This document shows, piece by piece, positions 43,475 through 51,798 of a stretch of DNA of 64,000 nucleotides (the stretch's first letter is position 1; every line of letters starts with the position of its first letter). This DNA is from Limnoglobus roseus (GTDB taxonomy: Bacteria; Planctomycetota; Planctomycetia; Gemmatales; Gemmataceae). The notes beneath the pieces were generated by a model that was given only the letters and a program-made list of their open reading frames with translations, made no database searches and was not told the origin of the DNA. Position numbers and translations under genes: made by a program. The DNA lies in assembly GCF_008254045.1 (NCBI RefSeq), contig NZ_CP042425.1, positions 5,394,001 to 5,458,000 of the forward strand. The letters run 5' to 3'.

Positions 43475-44221
43475 GTGAATCCTGCCGACCAGACTGCCCG
43501 ACCGCCGGACCTGCACCGCGTCTTGGCCTACGTCGCCGACCTCGAGATGGAGGTCGACCGCCTGCGGAAGCAGACCGGGTTCCTCCGGCAAGAGTTGGGC
43601 GACGGGCTGAAGCGCCTCCTCGCCTTCTGCCACGACCCGTCGCCGACGCCGGGCGGGCTGGAGAAGGCCGCCGCCGTGGTCGGCGGCCTGATCGGGACGC
43701 TCCGCGAGTTGCGCGACGCCCCGGCGTTCCACCCGGCGTTCGACCAGGTCGTGACGATCGCCGTCCGCCCGCTCCTGGAGAAGGTCTTCCGGTGGCAGCA
43801 ACTGATGACCGGCCGGCCGAACGTCGCCCTCCGGTTGGACTTGGCGTGCGAGGTCGTGGACTGGTTCCCAGCCCGGCTGCGGAACGTCGTCGAGAACCTG
43901 TTCTCGAACGCCCTCCGGTACCGCGACCCGGTCAAGGCCGAGTCGTGGGTCCGGGTCGCGGTGGCGGCGCGGGCCGAGGACTACGAGGTCCGGGTGTCCG
44001 ACAACGGGATGGGCCTTCCGGCGTGGCATTCGGCCGACGAGTTCGAACTCCTGTCCCGGGCCGCCCCCGTCCGCGACGCCGGTCTGGGCGTCGGCCTGCC
44101 CGTCGTGCGGTTGCTCCTCCGGCAGAGCGGGGGCACGATGACCGTCACGTCGGACGACGGCAAGGGGACCGAGGTCGTCATCACCTTGCCCCGGTACGAC
44201 CGCGACGATTTTCTGACGTGA
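43475..44221 (+). CDS. Histidine-kinase-like ATPase (HATPase_c), short form
   Basis: A 248-residue protein. The C-terminal ~110 residues form an HATPase_c domain with the N box (RLRNVVENLFSNALRYRD), the G1 box (VSDNGMGLP), a G2 box (GLGVGLPVVRLLL) and a final G3-like GKGTEVVITLP. The N-terminal part is a coiled-coil/helical dimerisation region (LAYVADLEMEVDRLRKQTG...) without a typical phospho-acceptor His motif in an H-box (no clear HExxxPL). It has no membrane segment, so it is probably a cytoplasmic ATP-binding signalling protein; a diverged DHp helix is likely. Confidence 0.75.
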   Translation: MNPADQTARPPDLHRVLAYVADLEMEVDRLRKQTGFLRQELGDGLKRLLAFCHDPSPTPGGLEKAAAVVGGLIGTLRELRDAPAFHPAFDQVVTIAVRPLLEKVFRWQQLMTGRPNVALRLDLACEVVDWFPARLRNVVENLFSNALRYRDPVKAESWVRVAVAARAEDYEVRVSDNGMGLPAWHSADEFELLSRAAPVRDAGLGVGLPVVRLLLRQSGGTMTVTSDDGKGTEVVITLPRYDRDDFLT

Positions 44222-44328
44222 CGCCTGCTCGCGAAGTTTTCCGAAACGGATCGAGGCGGGGCCGGGTTGCCCCGCGCCTCCCGACGGGAGCCGGGTGATC
44301 GAATCTCGTCGGTGAAAGGACGTGTTTC

Positions 44329-44601
44329 ATGGCCGGTGTTAACGTGGAAGTGACGGACCAGGCCGGAAAGCCGTCCCGGTTGCTCGACCGCGAGATGCGG
44401 CTCCGGGGGTTCTCGCACCGGCGGTCCGACGGACAGAACGGTGCCGTCGGCGTGTACCGCACGAGGAACGCGAAGAGTGTTGGCCAAGCCCACCAGATGA
44501 TGGCGAACCTCGGCGCGGAATCCGGCCAGCATTTCCGGTTCCGAGTGTACGCCGACGGCGACGTGGCGGCCGCCGGCGAAGGGGCCTGGGTCGAAGTGTA
44601 A
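44329..44601 (+). CDS. Small hypothetical protein (90 aa)
   Basis: From ATG 44329 with a GAAAGGA site. A probably beta-rich protein (VNVEVTDQAGKPSRLLDREMRLRGFSHRRSDGQNGAVGVYRTRNAKSVGQAHQMMANLG). Ends with YADGDVAAAGEGAWVEV. No family recognised. It is 107 bases after the kinase-like gene and may be in the same transcript. Confidence 0.6.
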   Translation: MAGVNVEVTDQAGKPSRLLDREMRLRGFSHRRSDGQNGAVGVYRTRNAKSVGQAHQMMANLGAESGQHFRFRVYADGDVAAAGEGAWVEV

Positions 44602-44683
44602 GCCCATACCTCGGCAGTGTCCGGGGTAGTCTTGCGTACACGGACGGACGGGATTCCGTTGCAACTTCCGCCTTCGAACTCAG

Positions 44684-44953
44684 TTGGGCGGTGCAATTCG
44701 CTGGGGCGATCGGGTCGCGTTGCGGGAAGCGTTCGCGCGCCACGGGGCCGCGGCCGAGGTTCGGCTCGTTATCGACCGGGAAACCGGCCGCGCGATGAAT
44801 TGGGCGGAACGCGACGTCCGCACGCTGGCGGTCAACGTCGCCAAGCCGAGGGGGAACCGAGACGGGGGGGCATCAGCCGCGACGGCTTCGGTCCCCGGTA
44901 GGCCGACGAGAAGCGGGGAGGGTTCGGCCCGGCGACGGTACGACTCCACTTGA
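44684..44953 (+). pseudogene. RNA-recognition-motif (RRM) protein with an internal deletion
   Basis: The pieces LREAFARHGAAAEVRLVIDRETGR and, a few residues later, LAVNVAKPRGN match the first half and last strand of the short RRM proteins common in bacteria, but the RNP-1 octamer region (normally RGFGFVEM) and the following helix are missing between GR and LAVNVAKPR. The DNA therefore seems to have lost about 90-110 bases. The start (ATG-less, TTG-like) is also poor. A terminator follows directly. Confidence 0.55.
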
Positions 44954-44956
44954 CCC

Positions 44957-44995
44957 GGCAAGAGGGGCCGGTGATACTCTCCGGCCCCTCTTGCC
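44957..44995 (+). terminator. Strong hairpin after the RRM remnant
   Basis: GGCAAGAGGGGCCGG and CCGGCCCCTCTTGCC form a perfect 15-bp stem with a 9-base loop, starting three bases after the stop. It was probably the terminator of the original RRM gene. Confidence 0.65.
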
Positions 44996-45046
44996 GTCGT
45001 TGCGCTTCGTCGTCGGCCGGGGCAGGCCCCGAACTTGAGGACTCCC

Positions 45047-45478
45047 GTGCTCCCGCCGACCGACCTGCGGAAACTGGCCGCGGCCATCCAAGTCGAGTTA
45101 TTCGCCGCCCAACGCGGGGCGGTGCCGGTCGCGCGATCGCGGTCCGTCCTCGCCTTCGGGAACGAAGGGTACGGGCCGATGGCACGGGAGGCGGTCGAGG
45201 TCGCCCGCGCCCTTCTCACGGCCGGCGGGTACGCCCTCGGCCCGGTGATGACGGGCGGGGAGGACGGGTACACGTGGGCCTTCGAGGCCGTGCCGCCGCC
45301 CTGCGGCCTCGGTCCGCCGGTGGATGTCGTCACGGGGTTCGTCTGGGCCGGGTGGGCCGCGACCCGGTCCGGCGACCCATTAAGCCCGCCGACCGAGGCG
45401 GCGTCCTCCGATCTCCAGGCGGCCCTCGCCACGCAAGTGTGCTCGGGGTTCGACGCCGACGCGGTGCTGGCGGGCTAA
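45047..45478 (+). CDS. Hypothetical protein (143 aa)
   Basis: From GTG 45047, with GAGG six bases upstream; an upstream in-frame TTG (45035) is weaker. The protein has a helical start (TDLRKLAAAIQVELFAAQRG) and a beta-like centre (SVLAFGNEGYG.. YALGPVMTGGEDGYTWAFEAV) with a helix at the end. No family recognised. It follows the RRM terminator and is convergent with the gene ending at 45501. Confidence 0.5.
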   Translation: MLPPTDLRKLAAAIQVELFAAQRGAVPVARSRSVLAFGNEGYGPMAREAVEVARALLTAGGYALGPVMTGGEDGYTWAFEAVPPPCGLGPPVDVVTGFVWAGWAATRSGDPLSPPTEAASSDLQAALATQVCSGFDADAVLAG

Positions 45479-45500
45479 CCGGAGGCTTCACGAGTCGCGG

Positions 45501-45737
45501 CTACGGGGCCACGGGGTCGTTGGAGGTCAGGTACTCGCCCGTCTCGTCCACCTGGTACAGGCCCTTCTCGATGCGGCTCACCCCCTTGCCGTCCAGCAAG
45601 TGGCGGGCGTCGCCGAACTGGTACCCGGGGCCGTCGGCCGACGGGCGCTCGGTCCGAAGGGTCAGGATGAGGACGGTCCGCGGCTTATTCTGTGAATCCC
45701 GCACCGCGTAAGATCCCGTCTGAATGTCGTCGCCCAC
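45501..45737 (-). CDS. Small hypothetical protein (78 aa)
   Basis: A soluble, beta-rich protein (MGDDIQTGSYAVRDSQNKPRTVLILTLRTERPSADGPGYQFGDARHLLDGKGVSRIEKGLYQVDETGEYLTSND). The final part (IEKGLYQVDETGEYLTSND) reads like a small domain that mediates self-assembly or an immunity-type fold, but no family is recognised. Starts 105 bases downstream of the end of a 57-aa membrane protein on the same strand. Confidence 0.6.
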   Translation of the reverse strand: MGDDIQTGSYAVRDSQNKPRTVLILTLRTERPSADGPGYQFGDARHLLDGKGVSRIEKGLYQVDETGEYLTSNDPVAP

Positions 45738-45842
45738 GTCCGTATCTCCCTTTTATTTGTGCCACCACGCCCGAGCGGAGTGCCCGCGGGGCGTTCGGAT
45801 TCATCGGCGAATTCCGAGAGGCCGTCCGCAGACCACGGCCGC

Positions 45843-46016
45843 CTACTTCGCGGCCGGGCCGAACAGATAGACGGCCAGCGCCCCCAGCCCCACGCCGATC
45901 ACGACGACGCCGACGGCCTTCGCCCACCCCCACGACGGCGGGTGAGCCGCGCGGCGTTCCCGCCGCTGGCGGGCCTCAAACGCGGCCCAGGCGCTGCTCT
46001 TCTTCGGGTCGCTCAT
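45843..46016 (-). CDS. Single-pass membrane protein (57 aa)
   Basis: MSDPKKSSAWAAFEARQRRERRAAHPPSWGWAKAV is a basic cytoplasmic part, and VGVVVIGVGLGALAVYLFG is one membrane helix near the C-terminus. The start at 46016 has an AGGTGG site next to it. Short of the usual length cut-off but with clean codon usage. No family recognised. Confidence 0.55.
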   Translation of the reverse strand: MSDPKKSSAWAAFEARQRRERRAAHPPSWGWAKAVGVVVIGVGLGALAVYLFGPAAK

Positions 46017-46058
46017 ACCACCTCGCCAAGGGAACGGCGTCCGCGAGGCCGTGCACCG

Positions 46059-46265
46059 TCACCCGGAGGGGGAAATCCGCCGCACCTCGACTTCGAGTTG
46101 ATCGACCCGGGCGAGTAACGCCCGGATTACCGCGAACTGCTCCCGCTGCAACTGCAACATCTCTTCCATGCAAGTCAACAACCGCGCTTGCTCGCCCACC
46201 ACCGCGTCCGCGCGGTGGCGAGCGGAGACAATCTCGGCGTCGCCCGGCGGCAGACGGCCGTTCAC
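46059..46265 (-). CDS. Small coiled-coil protein (68 aa)
   Basis: Starts at GTG 46265, overlapping the stop of the next upstream gene (46262) as GTGA, so it is translationally coupled. The sequence AVVGEQARLLTCMEEMLQLQREQFAVIRALLARVDQLEVEVRRI is a leucine-rich coiled coil. Together with the 118-aa gene before it, it could form a small complex. No family recognised. Confidence 0.55.
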   Translation of the reverse strand: MNGRLPPGDAEIVSARHRADAVVGEQARLLTCMEEMLQLQREQFAVIRALLARVDQLEVEVRRISPSG

Positions 46266-46618
46266 GCCCCGGCGACGGCCGCCGCGTAACGCTTCTGGTT
46301 CACGCGGTCGGTGACGATGGTGTCGCCCGTCTCGTCCGCCCACACGCGGCCGAACTCGACGACGGCGTTCAGCCCCATCTCATCGAGCTTCGCCACGACC
46401 CGCTTGGTCGCCTTCGGTCCGAACGTCACGACGCTGCCGCCGAGGTTGTGGACGTAGGAGAGCTTCTGAGCCATCACGTGCAGCAGCAGCCCATCACCCC
46501 CGCAGATCGATGCCTGAGACTTCGCGTTGAGGGCGTTGTATTTTTGGACGTACTTCGCCGGCACGTCTTCGCGATTGGTGATGCGGATGTGGGCCACGAT
46601 GCGGTTGTGATTGCTCAT
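46262..46618 (-). CDS. Hypothetical protein (118 aa)
   Basis: An N-terminal beta-strand/helix region (HNRIVAHIRITNREDVPAKYVQKYNALNAKSQASICGGDGLLLHVMAQKLSYVHNLGGSVVTFG) and a C-terminal helical part (PKATKRVVAKLDEMGLNAVVEFGRVWADETGDTIVTDRVNQKRY). It looks like a small globular protein of moderate conservation, but no family is recognised. Operon with the coiled-coil gene downstream. Confidence 0.55.
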   Translation of the reverse strand: MSNHNRIVAHIRITNREDVPAKYVQKYNALNAKSQASICGGDGLLLHVMAQKLSYVHNLGGSVVTFGPKATKRVVAKLDEMGLNAVVEFGRVWADETGDTIVTDRVNQKRYAAAVAGA

Positions 46619-47082
46619 CAGGTTCCTTCGTTCGCCGGCTCCCGCGGGACGCGGCCGCGCGGCGAACCTCCCATCGTACCCGATTCCCGCTCCGGAACGC
46701 TACGCATTCTCGACATTCGGTGGAACCCGCCGCGGACGGTTTCAACGCCTTAGGTCTCCCGACGGCGAGGATAGGCACGGATTCACGGGGATGTTACGGT
46801 ACCGCGGCGGAGTAGAAACGACCGATCCCGCGTTTGACTTGACGTCAGATGATGGCCGGACCGGTTGTCCACTCAACAACGCGCCGGCACTTCGTGGCCG
46901 ATCTGGACGGGGACGGTGAGTTCGAGTGCGACTGTTTGCCCACTAAGTAGCGCGCCGGCCCTCCGCCCGATCTCTTGACCCGCGGCCGCCAGCCGGTTCC
47001 AATGTCGTGCCGGCGTTGAACTGCGCCGGCGCAGGCTAATACACTGGTCGGCGTTGAAGCCCCAGCGGGCGGAGGGCGATAC
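46619..47082. other. Intergenic region, no gene seen
   Basis: About 460 bases with no supported gene. The open frames are shadows. The region must contain the promoters of the divergent genes 46262-46618 (minus) and 47083-47679 (plus), but no motif stands out. Confidence 0.45.
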
Positions 47083-47679
47083 GTGAGCCAGGGTCTGATG
47101 GCGTACCTGGTGCCCCGCGACGAGTTGCTGGCCGCCCCCGGCGGTAGGGACCGTGAGCTTGTCGCGGCCATGCTGGACGAGTTCGCCGAGGACATCGAGC
47201 AGCTCGACCGCGACTTCGAGACGGACAACGCGGACGTGTGGGACGGGCCGACCGCGGCCGGGGCAGTGGCCGAGCTGATCGGCGGCCGCCCGAGCATGGA
47301 CGAGGACGACGGCGGGCTGTACACCGCCGCATTCGAGCTGGTCTGCCGGTACTACGGGGAGTCGGCCAGCAACGACTACTTCAGCCCGTGCCGGGTCGAG
47401 TGGTTCAACCGGCTGGACGCCCTCCTGGCGGCCGGCGGGGTGCCGCTGTCGCTTGCTGACGTGTGGTGCGTCGCCCCGTCGGTCCGGTCGCCGTGGGACC
47501 GGCTGCTGGAGTTCGGCCACTGGCCGGCCGACGTGATGCGTGTGGCCGCCGGCCCACTCGACCGGTTGCTGCCGTCGGTGGCCGACGCCGACGAGCGGTC
47601 GGCGTTGGGGACGGTCCAAGGGTGGCTGCAGGCGGCGGGGGCGGCCCCTGACTCGATCCTGGTAGGCTTCTTCCGGTGA
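47083..47679 (+). CDS. Hypothetical protein (198 aa)
   Basis: From GTG 47083. A helical and acidic protein beginning SQGLMAYLVPRDELLAAPGGRDRELVAAMLDEFAEDIEQLDRDFE and ending in a helix SALGTVQGWLQAAGAAPDSILVGFF. The central part (YTAAFELVCRYYGESASNDYFSPCRVEWFNRLD) resembles DUF7691-type proteins, which are frequent in planctomycetes and actinobacteria and have no known role; I give this only as a possibility. Confidence 0.6.
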   Translation: MSQGLMAYLVPRDELLAAPGGRDRELVAAMLDEFAEDIEQLDRDFETDNADVWDGPTAAGAVAELIGGRPSMDEDDGGLYTAAFELVCRYYGESASNDYFSPCRVEWFNRLDALLAAGGVPLSLADVWCVAPSVRSPWDRLLEFGHWPADVMRVAAGPLDRLLPSVADADERSALGTVQGWLQAAGAAPDSILVGFFR

Positions 47680-47944
47680 GATGGTCGCGCTGTACCAGGC
47701 GATACACCGGAATCGCCACCCCGTTGAGCCCTTACTCGTCCAGTCCCTGGTTAACCATCGAGTGGCGTTGCCTCTAAACCATTCTAGACGGGTCGGTTTT
47801 GGGGCAGACCGGGAGGTTTTGAGGCAGACGGTTTTCCGTGGTCGGGTCGCGCGCCGGAAAACGCTGGAACGGACAAGCAGGTGGTGGTACGATCGCGCTT
47901 GCGTCGTGTGGGAAGACGGGGCGAAACAGCTTGGAGGAAAATGC

Positions 47945-48172
47945 ATGTTTCCCGTGGCTTTAATCGCTATCGTTCTGTCGGTTGGACCCGTTGATGTGAT
48001 CGGCGAGTTGGGGCGAAAGCCCATCGGCGCACTGACCCAAGCCGAACGGACTATCCTTCACAACGAGATACAGAGGGTGATTGACGACGCGAACGCGAGG
48101 ATACGTGAACTCGAAGCGGAGAAGGCGGCTCGCGAGGCTAAGAGACGTGCACGGAACCTACAAAACCCGTAG
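47945..48172 (+). CDS. Small membrane-anchored or secreted coiled-coil protein (75 aa)
   Basis: A hydrophobic start (MFPVALIAIVLSVGPVDVIG) acts as a signal or anchor, followed by LTQAERTILHNEIQRVIDDANARIRELEAEKAAREAKRRARNLQ, a highly charged coiled coil. Similar in layout to the small lipoprotein at 26775. No family recognised. Followed by a broken transposase on the other strand. Confidence 0.5.
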   Translation: MFPVALIAIVLSVGPVDVIGELGRKPIGALTQAERTILHNEIQRVIDDANARIRELEAEKAAREAKRRARNLQNP

Positions 48173-48189
48173 TGGCATGTAGTCACCCA

Positions 48190-48645
48190 TCACGCCCCCG
48201 GAAACTTGATGATCCGGGGTTCGTCGGCATCCACATTCGGCTCGACCGCATCGCCGCCGAACTCGACCGCAAGGCCGAGCGTGAACATCTCGTGGATGCA
48301 GACGACAACGTTATGGCAGAGGATTTTGGCCAACACTTCGTTCGTCATCGCCACGTCCGTCTTGCTCCGAACGTGGTCCCGGAACTTGGCCTTCACCATG
48401 CTGAACGTGCTTTCGACGTTGCTGCGAAGGTGGTAGTGCCGACAGAACTCGTCCCGGTTCAAGTTGAACTCGTGGAACAACCGCCGCCACGTCTCGCCGT
48501 TCTTGTTCGCGACGGCGTTCGTCTTGAACGGGATGTACGGTGCGCCGCCGATCTTCTCCACCTGTTCCAAGTTCTTCCGCGAGATGTATGCTGAAAAGTC
48601 GTGTATCAAACCACCGGCCTGCGGCAGATAATAGGTAGCGGCCAA
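48190..48645 (-). pseudogene. C-terminal part of an IS4/IS5-type transposase
   Basis: The sequence contains AYISRKNLEQVEKIGGAPYIPFK, GETWRRLFHEFNLNRDEFCRHYHLRSNVESTFSMVKAKFRDHVRSKTD and EVLAKILCHNVVVCIHEM, which are the last two-thirds of the catalytic domain of DDE transposases of this type, including the Tyr-Arg-Glu box (HYHLRSNVEST). The N-terminal half is missing, replaced by the ECF gene from 48673, and the frame has no usable start. It is an inactive remnant. Confidence 0.7.
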
Positions 48646-48672
48646 GCAAGGACGCCAGCCGAGGAGGGGGAT

Positions 48673-50007
48673 GTGACCGATCTGATGGAAAACCTACGCC
48701 GAGCCATTCTGCGGAACGGTGTGGGACTTGGCGACGACGAACTCCTCGACAGTTTCATCGAGCGTCACGACGAAGTCGCTCTCGCCGCCCTCGTCCGCCG
48801 TCACGGGCCGATGGTGTGGGGCGTGTGCCGACGCCTGCTCGCCCACCACGACGCCGAGGACGCCTTCCAAGCCACGTTCATCGTCCTCGTTCGCAAGGCG
48901 GCTTCAATCAAGCCGAGGGCGATGGTGGGGAACTGGCTGTACGGGGTCGCCCACCAGACGGCGTTGCACGCCCGAAGAACCGCTACCCGACGAAGGGTGA
49001 GGGAAGTGCTGGTAGAGCAAGTGCCCGACACCGAAGCCGTGCAGAACGACCAGTGGAACGACTTGCAGCCCGTACTGGACGAGGAGTTGAGTCGCCTGCC
49101 GGACATCTACCGGGCCGTGGTCGTCCTGTGCGACTTGGAGGGCCGAACCCGCAAGGAAGTCGCCCGCCAACTCGGAGTGCCGGAAGGTACGGTGGGCGGG
49201 CGGCTGGCGAGGGCGAGGGTACTGCTGGCGAAGCGGCTCGCCAAGCGGGGCGTCGTAATGTCGGGCGGGGTGTTGGCGGGGGTGCTGTCGGCGGGTTCGG
49301 CGGCGTCTGTCTCGCCGTCGCTGGTGTCGTCCACGATCAAGGCCGCAAACCTGCTGGCGGCAGGGCGGGCGGCGGGCGTGGTCTCCGTGAAAGTTGCCGC
49401 CCTCACAGAAGGAGTGGTGAAAGTCATGTTCGTGTCCAAGATCAAGAGCGTGCTGGCTGGGGTGCTGGTGGTGATCGCCCTCGGCGGGACGACTGGGCTG
49501 ATCTGCCGCACGCAGGCGGATGAGCCGCTGAAGGCTCAGAAACCCGTTGGAGGGGATAAGCAGGCCGACGCCGAAAAGGGCAAGAAGGCCAAGTCCGATG
49601 ACGAGCAGTTTCAAGGCGTGTGGACGCTGGTTGAAGCGGCTTGGGAGGGGGAGAGAGGGAAGGTAGAAGGACAAATCGAGGCGACACTGACCGTCAGGCA
49701 AGGAACCTTACACATCAAGATTTCAAAAGGCCGAAAGACCGACATCGACAAGTTCTTCGTCTACAAACTCGATCCGACTGCTGCCGTCAAGACGATCGAC
49801 CTCGCAGATTGGAAGAAAGGGTTCGAGGAGAAAGACAAGATCATCGAAGGCGTCTACACCATCGACGGCGACACGTTCTCGATGAGCTTGGGGGAGGGTG
49901 CGTTGGTCGAAACGGGGGCCGGAGTACACAAGCGACCGGCCTCGCTTGAAACGAAAAAAGGGTCGAAAACCTACACATGTACGTTTAAGAAGGAAAAGCC
50001 GTGGTAG
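48673..50007 (+). CDS. ECF sigma factor fused to a membrane segment and a TIGR03067-like domain
   Basis: About 444 residues from GTG 48673 (GAGGGGG upstream). Region 2 is SFIERHDEVALAALVRRHGPMVWGVCRRLL..HDAEDAFQATFIVLVRKA and region 4 is LPDIYRAVVVLCDLEGRTRKEVARQLGVPEGTVGGRLARARVLLAKRL. A membrane helix follows (SVLAGVLVVIALGGTTGLIC) and a C-terminal ~115-residue beta domain (FQGVWTLVEAAWEGE...TLHIKISKGRK...GVYTIDGDTFSMSL...KTYTCTFKKEKP) matching the planctomycete TIGR03067 type. The sigma part is cytoplasmic and the domain outside, probably as a sensor. The insertion of a transposase remnant just upstream may have changed its promoter. Confidence 0.85.
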   Translation: MTDLMENLRRAILRNGVGLGDDELLDSFIERHDEVALAALVRRHGPMVWGVCRRLLAHHDAEDAFQATFIVLVRKAASIKPRAMVGNWLYGVAHQTALHARRTATRRRVREVLVEQVPDTEAVQNDQWNDLQPVLDEELSRLPDIYRAVVVLCDLEGRTRKEVARQLGVPEGTVGGRLARARVLLAKRLAKRGVVMSGGVLAGVLSAGSAASVSPSLVSSTIKAANLLAAGRAAGVVSVKVAALTEGVVKVMFVSKIKSVLAGVLVVIALGGTTGLICRTQADEPLKAQKPVGGDKQADAEKGKKAKSDDEQFQGVWTLVEAAWEGERGKVEGQIEATLTVRQGTLHIKISKGRKTDIDKFFVYKLDPTAAVKTIDLADWKKGFEEKDKIIEGVYTIDGDTFSMSLGEGALVETGAGVHKRPASLETKKGSKTYTCTFKKEKPW

Positions 50008-50016
50008 CAGTAGTTG

Positions 50017-50220
50017 ATGCTCACGTCGGCCGCCGCGGTCGGCCTCGTCGGGGCCTTGACGGGTTGGGGCCTGTCGGAGTCCGACGCGAAGTACTACGAA
50101 GGGGAAGTCGCGGCCGGCCGGTACCTCGTGACCGTGGAAGACACGGGCGATCCGGCTCGCGCCAACGGCGTGTTCACCCGGCACGAGAGCTACGACCGGG
50201 CGACGGCTCCGGTCATGTGA
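50017..50220 (+). pseudogene. C-terminal fragment of a stress-response protein
   Basis: About 67 residues (AAAVGLVGALTGWGLSESDAKYYEGEVAAGRYLVTVEDTGDPARANGVFTRHESYD) resemble the last part of planctomycete proteins with a Gly-rich helix followed by an EAKYYEGEF.AGRTLVTV motif. The N-terminal domain is missing, and the start is not convincing. It directly follows the ECF gene. Likely a truncated copy. Confidence 0.35.
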
Positions 50221-50273
50221 CCGCGAGGGACGGATCAGGAATAGGAAGCGAGCCGGTGGCCCGCTTCTTTCGT

Positions 50274-50594
50274 CTACGCCGGGAGAATTTCCCACCCGTC
50301 GGACAGGCCGCCCAATTTCTCCGCGATCGCGGCGAGCTTCAATTCGACGTCCGTGATCGCGCCGGGCGTCGGGACCATGACGACGAAGCACCGCACCGTC
50401 CACCGGCCCGCGGGCTCGTCCGAATCAAGGAACGCCGTCACGCCCCCGCCGCTGATTCGGGCGGCCATACGGCCGGCCGGGGCTTTCTCGTCGAAGGTGT
50501 AATCAAAAATCACGGTGTGAGGCCGGGCGAGGTCCATGCGCGACTTTTGGCATTCGCGGAGGGCGTCTTCGACGGCATCGAGGAAGAGGGACAT
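50274..50594 (-). CDS. Hypothetical protein (106 aa)
   Basis: From ATG 50594. A small alpha/beta protein (SLFLDAVEDALRECQKSRMDLARPHTVIFDYTFDEKAPAGRMAARISGGGVTAFLDSDEPAGRWTVRCFVVMVPTPGAITDVELKLAAIAEKLGGL). The pattern may be a phage-type tail accessory or an immunity protein, but no family is recognised. No obvious partner. Confidence 0.55.
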   Translation of the reverse strand: MSLFLDAVEDALRECQKSRMDLARPHTVIFDYTFDEKAPAGRMAARISGGGVTAFLDSDEPAGRWTVRCFVVMVPTPGAITDVELKLAAIAEKLGGLSDGWEILPA

Positions 50595-50795
50595 CGGGGT
50601 TGCTTGTGGGGAAAGGGATCGGCCGACACGGCCCGCGAACAGGAATGTGCAAGCGGTGCGCCGTCGTGACCCGGCGATTCTTCGCCATTGGATGGCGGTT
50701 TCGGCCGCTTCACGCGGACGGCTGTCGAAAAGCACCCGAGGATCGTTTCCGGGTTCGGTCGGGTGGTAGACTTGTTCACCCGGGGAGATGTGATC

Positions 50796-50984
50796 ATGAC
50801 CGCCTTCGATCAACGTCAGCGCACGTTCCACCAGCGAATCTTCGCCGCGCTCGTCACGGCCCAAGACGCCGGCGCGAGCGTGGCTGAGTCGCGGCAGCAC
50901 GTGGCTGAGCGGTTCGGCGTGACGACGGAACGGGTGCGGGAGGTCGAGCAGGAAGGCATCGAGAAGCAGTGGCCGCCGCTGTGA
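50796..50984 (+). CDS. Small sigma-70 region 4-like HTH protein (62 aa)
   Basis: From ATG 50796 with GGGGAG eight bases upstream. A helical protein (AFDQRQRTFHQRIFAALVTAQDAGASVAESRQHVAERFGVTTERVREVEQEGIEKQWPPL). The segment SRQHVAERFGVTTERVREVEQEGIEK looks like a region 4-type helix-turn-helix. It may be a small DNA-binding protein. Convergent with the next gene. Confidence 0.5.
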   Translation: MTAFDQRQRTFHQRIFAALVTAQDAGASVAESRQHVAERFGVTTERVREVEQEGIEKQWPPL

Positions 50985-50991
50985 CTGAGAT

Positions 50992-51711
50992 TCATCCCAA
51001 CAGAGGACTGTGGCTCAGCCCGCTAGCCTCCGCATTGCTTCGCCTCTTCGCTTCATCTGCGAGAAATCGGACGAACTGATCTACGTGCCAAGCGTCTGAG
51101 CGGAACAAGGGAAGTCGACAGTACGAGGTTAACTTGATCTTTCCCGACTCATCGACTCTCACGTCCTGTTTCCAAAGTCGATTCCACTTCACTGCCATCC
51201 AGTTCCACTTACTCTTGATCCACCAGAACCGATCGTGAAGTCGATGTTGCCAGACAAGATATTTATCCGCGAAGAGTTGGACCGAGGTGTGTTGACTTCT
51301 CGCACAGATCAAACGGCTCATCCAACTGCGCGCTATAGAATCCAGCTTGTAAGACTTCAAAATGAAACGGACGTACATGCCCTTGGCGAACTGACCATCA
51401 CGAATAGAAGTGCCGTCGTCCGTTCCAAGACCAAGGGAATACGCACATGTTCCCACGCCATCGGGAACTTTGAACTTGAGCGACATCGACAGTTTGCTCA
51501 AGGGTATCCCGAAATTTTGAAGAGTGACCTGGATCCGTGCAAACAGTGCGGAATTGTTTTCCTCGGAGGAGGTGTAATCTGTCTCGAACTGGCAAAGTCG
51601 CAGGACGGGGTAATTACTCCGTCGGTAGTTTGATACTGCGACATAAAGTGAGCTAACGGCCGTAACGAGTGCACACATTGAGATGCACAGTTGAGGAGTG
51701 AGCCATTCCAA
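50992..51711 (-). CDS. Hypothetical membrane-anchored protein with low GC
   Basis: A 239-residue protein with an N-terminal membrane helix (QLCISMCALVTAVSSLYVAVSNY) and a long soluble part that is probably beta-rich (ALFARIQVTLQNFGIPLSKLSMSLKFKVP) followed by a Trp/Arg-rich region (HDRFWWIKSKWNWMAVKWNRLW). Codon use includes many A/T third positions, unlike most of the window, so it was probably acquired. No family recognised. Confidence 0.6.
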   Translation of the reverse strand: MEWLTPQLCISMCALVTAVSSLYVAVSNYRRSNYPVLRLCQFETDYTSSEENNSALFARIQVTLQNFGIPLSKLSMSLKFKVPDGVGTCAYSLGLGTDDGTSIRDGQFAKGMYVRFILKSYKLDSIARSWMSRLICARSQHTSVQLFADKYLVWQHRLHDRFWWIKSKWNWMAVKWNRLWKQDVRVDESGKIKLTSYCRLPLFRSDAWHVDQFVRFLADEAKRRSNAEASGLSHSPLLG

Positions 51712-51798
51712 GACGCGACCTCTCTTTCAGGATGATCGTGAAGTGATTCGCTCTCGATAACTTCCCATTTCTGACTTCGCGTTTACAGGCCTACTCCT

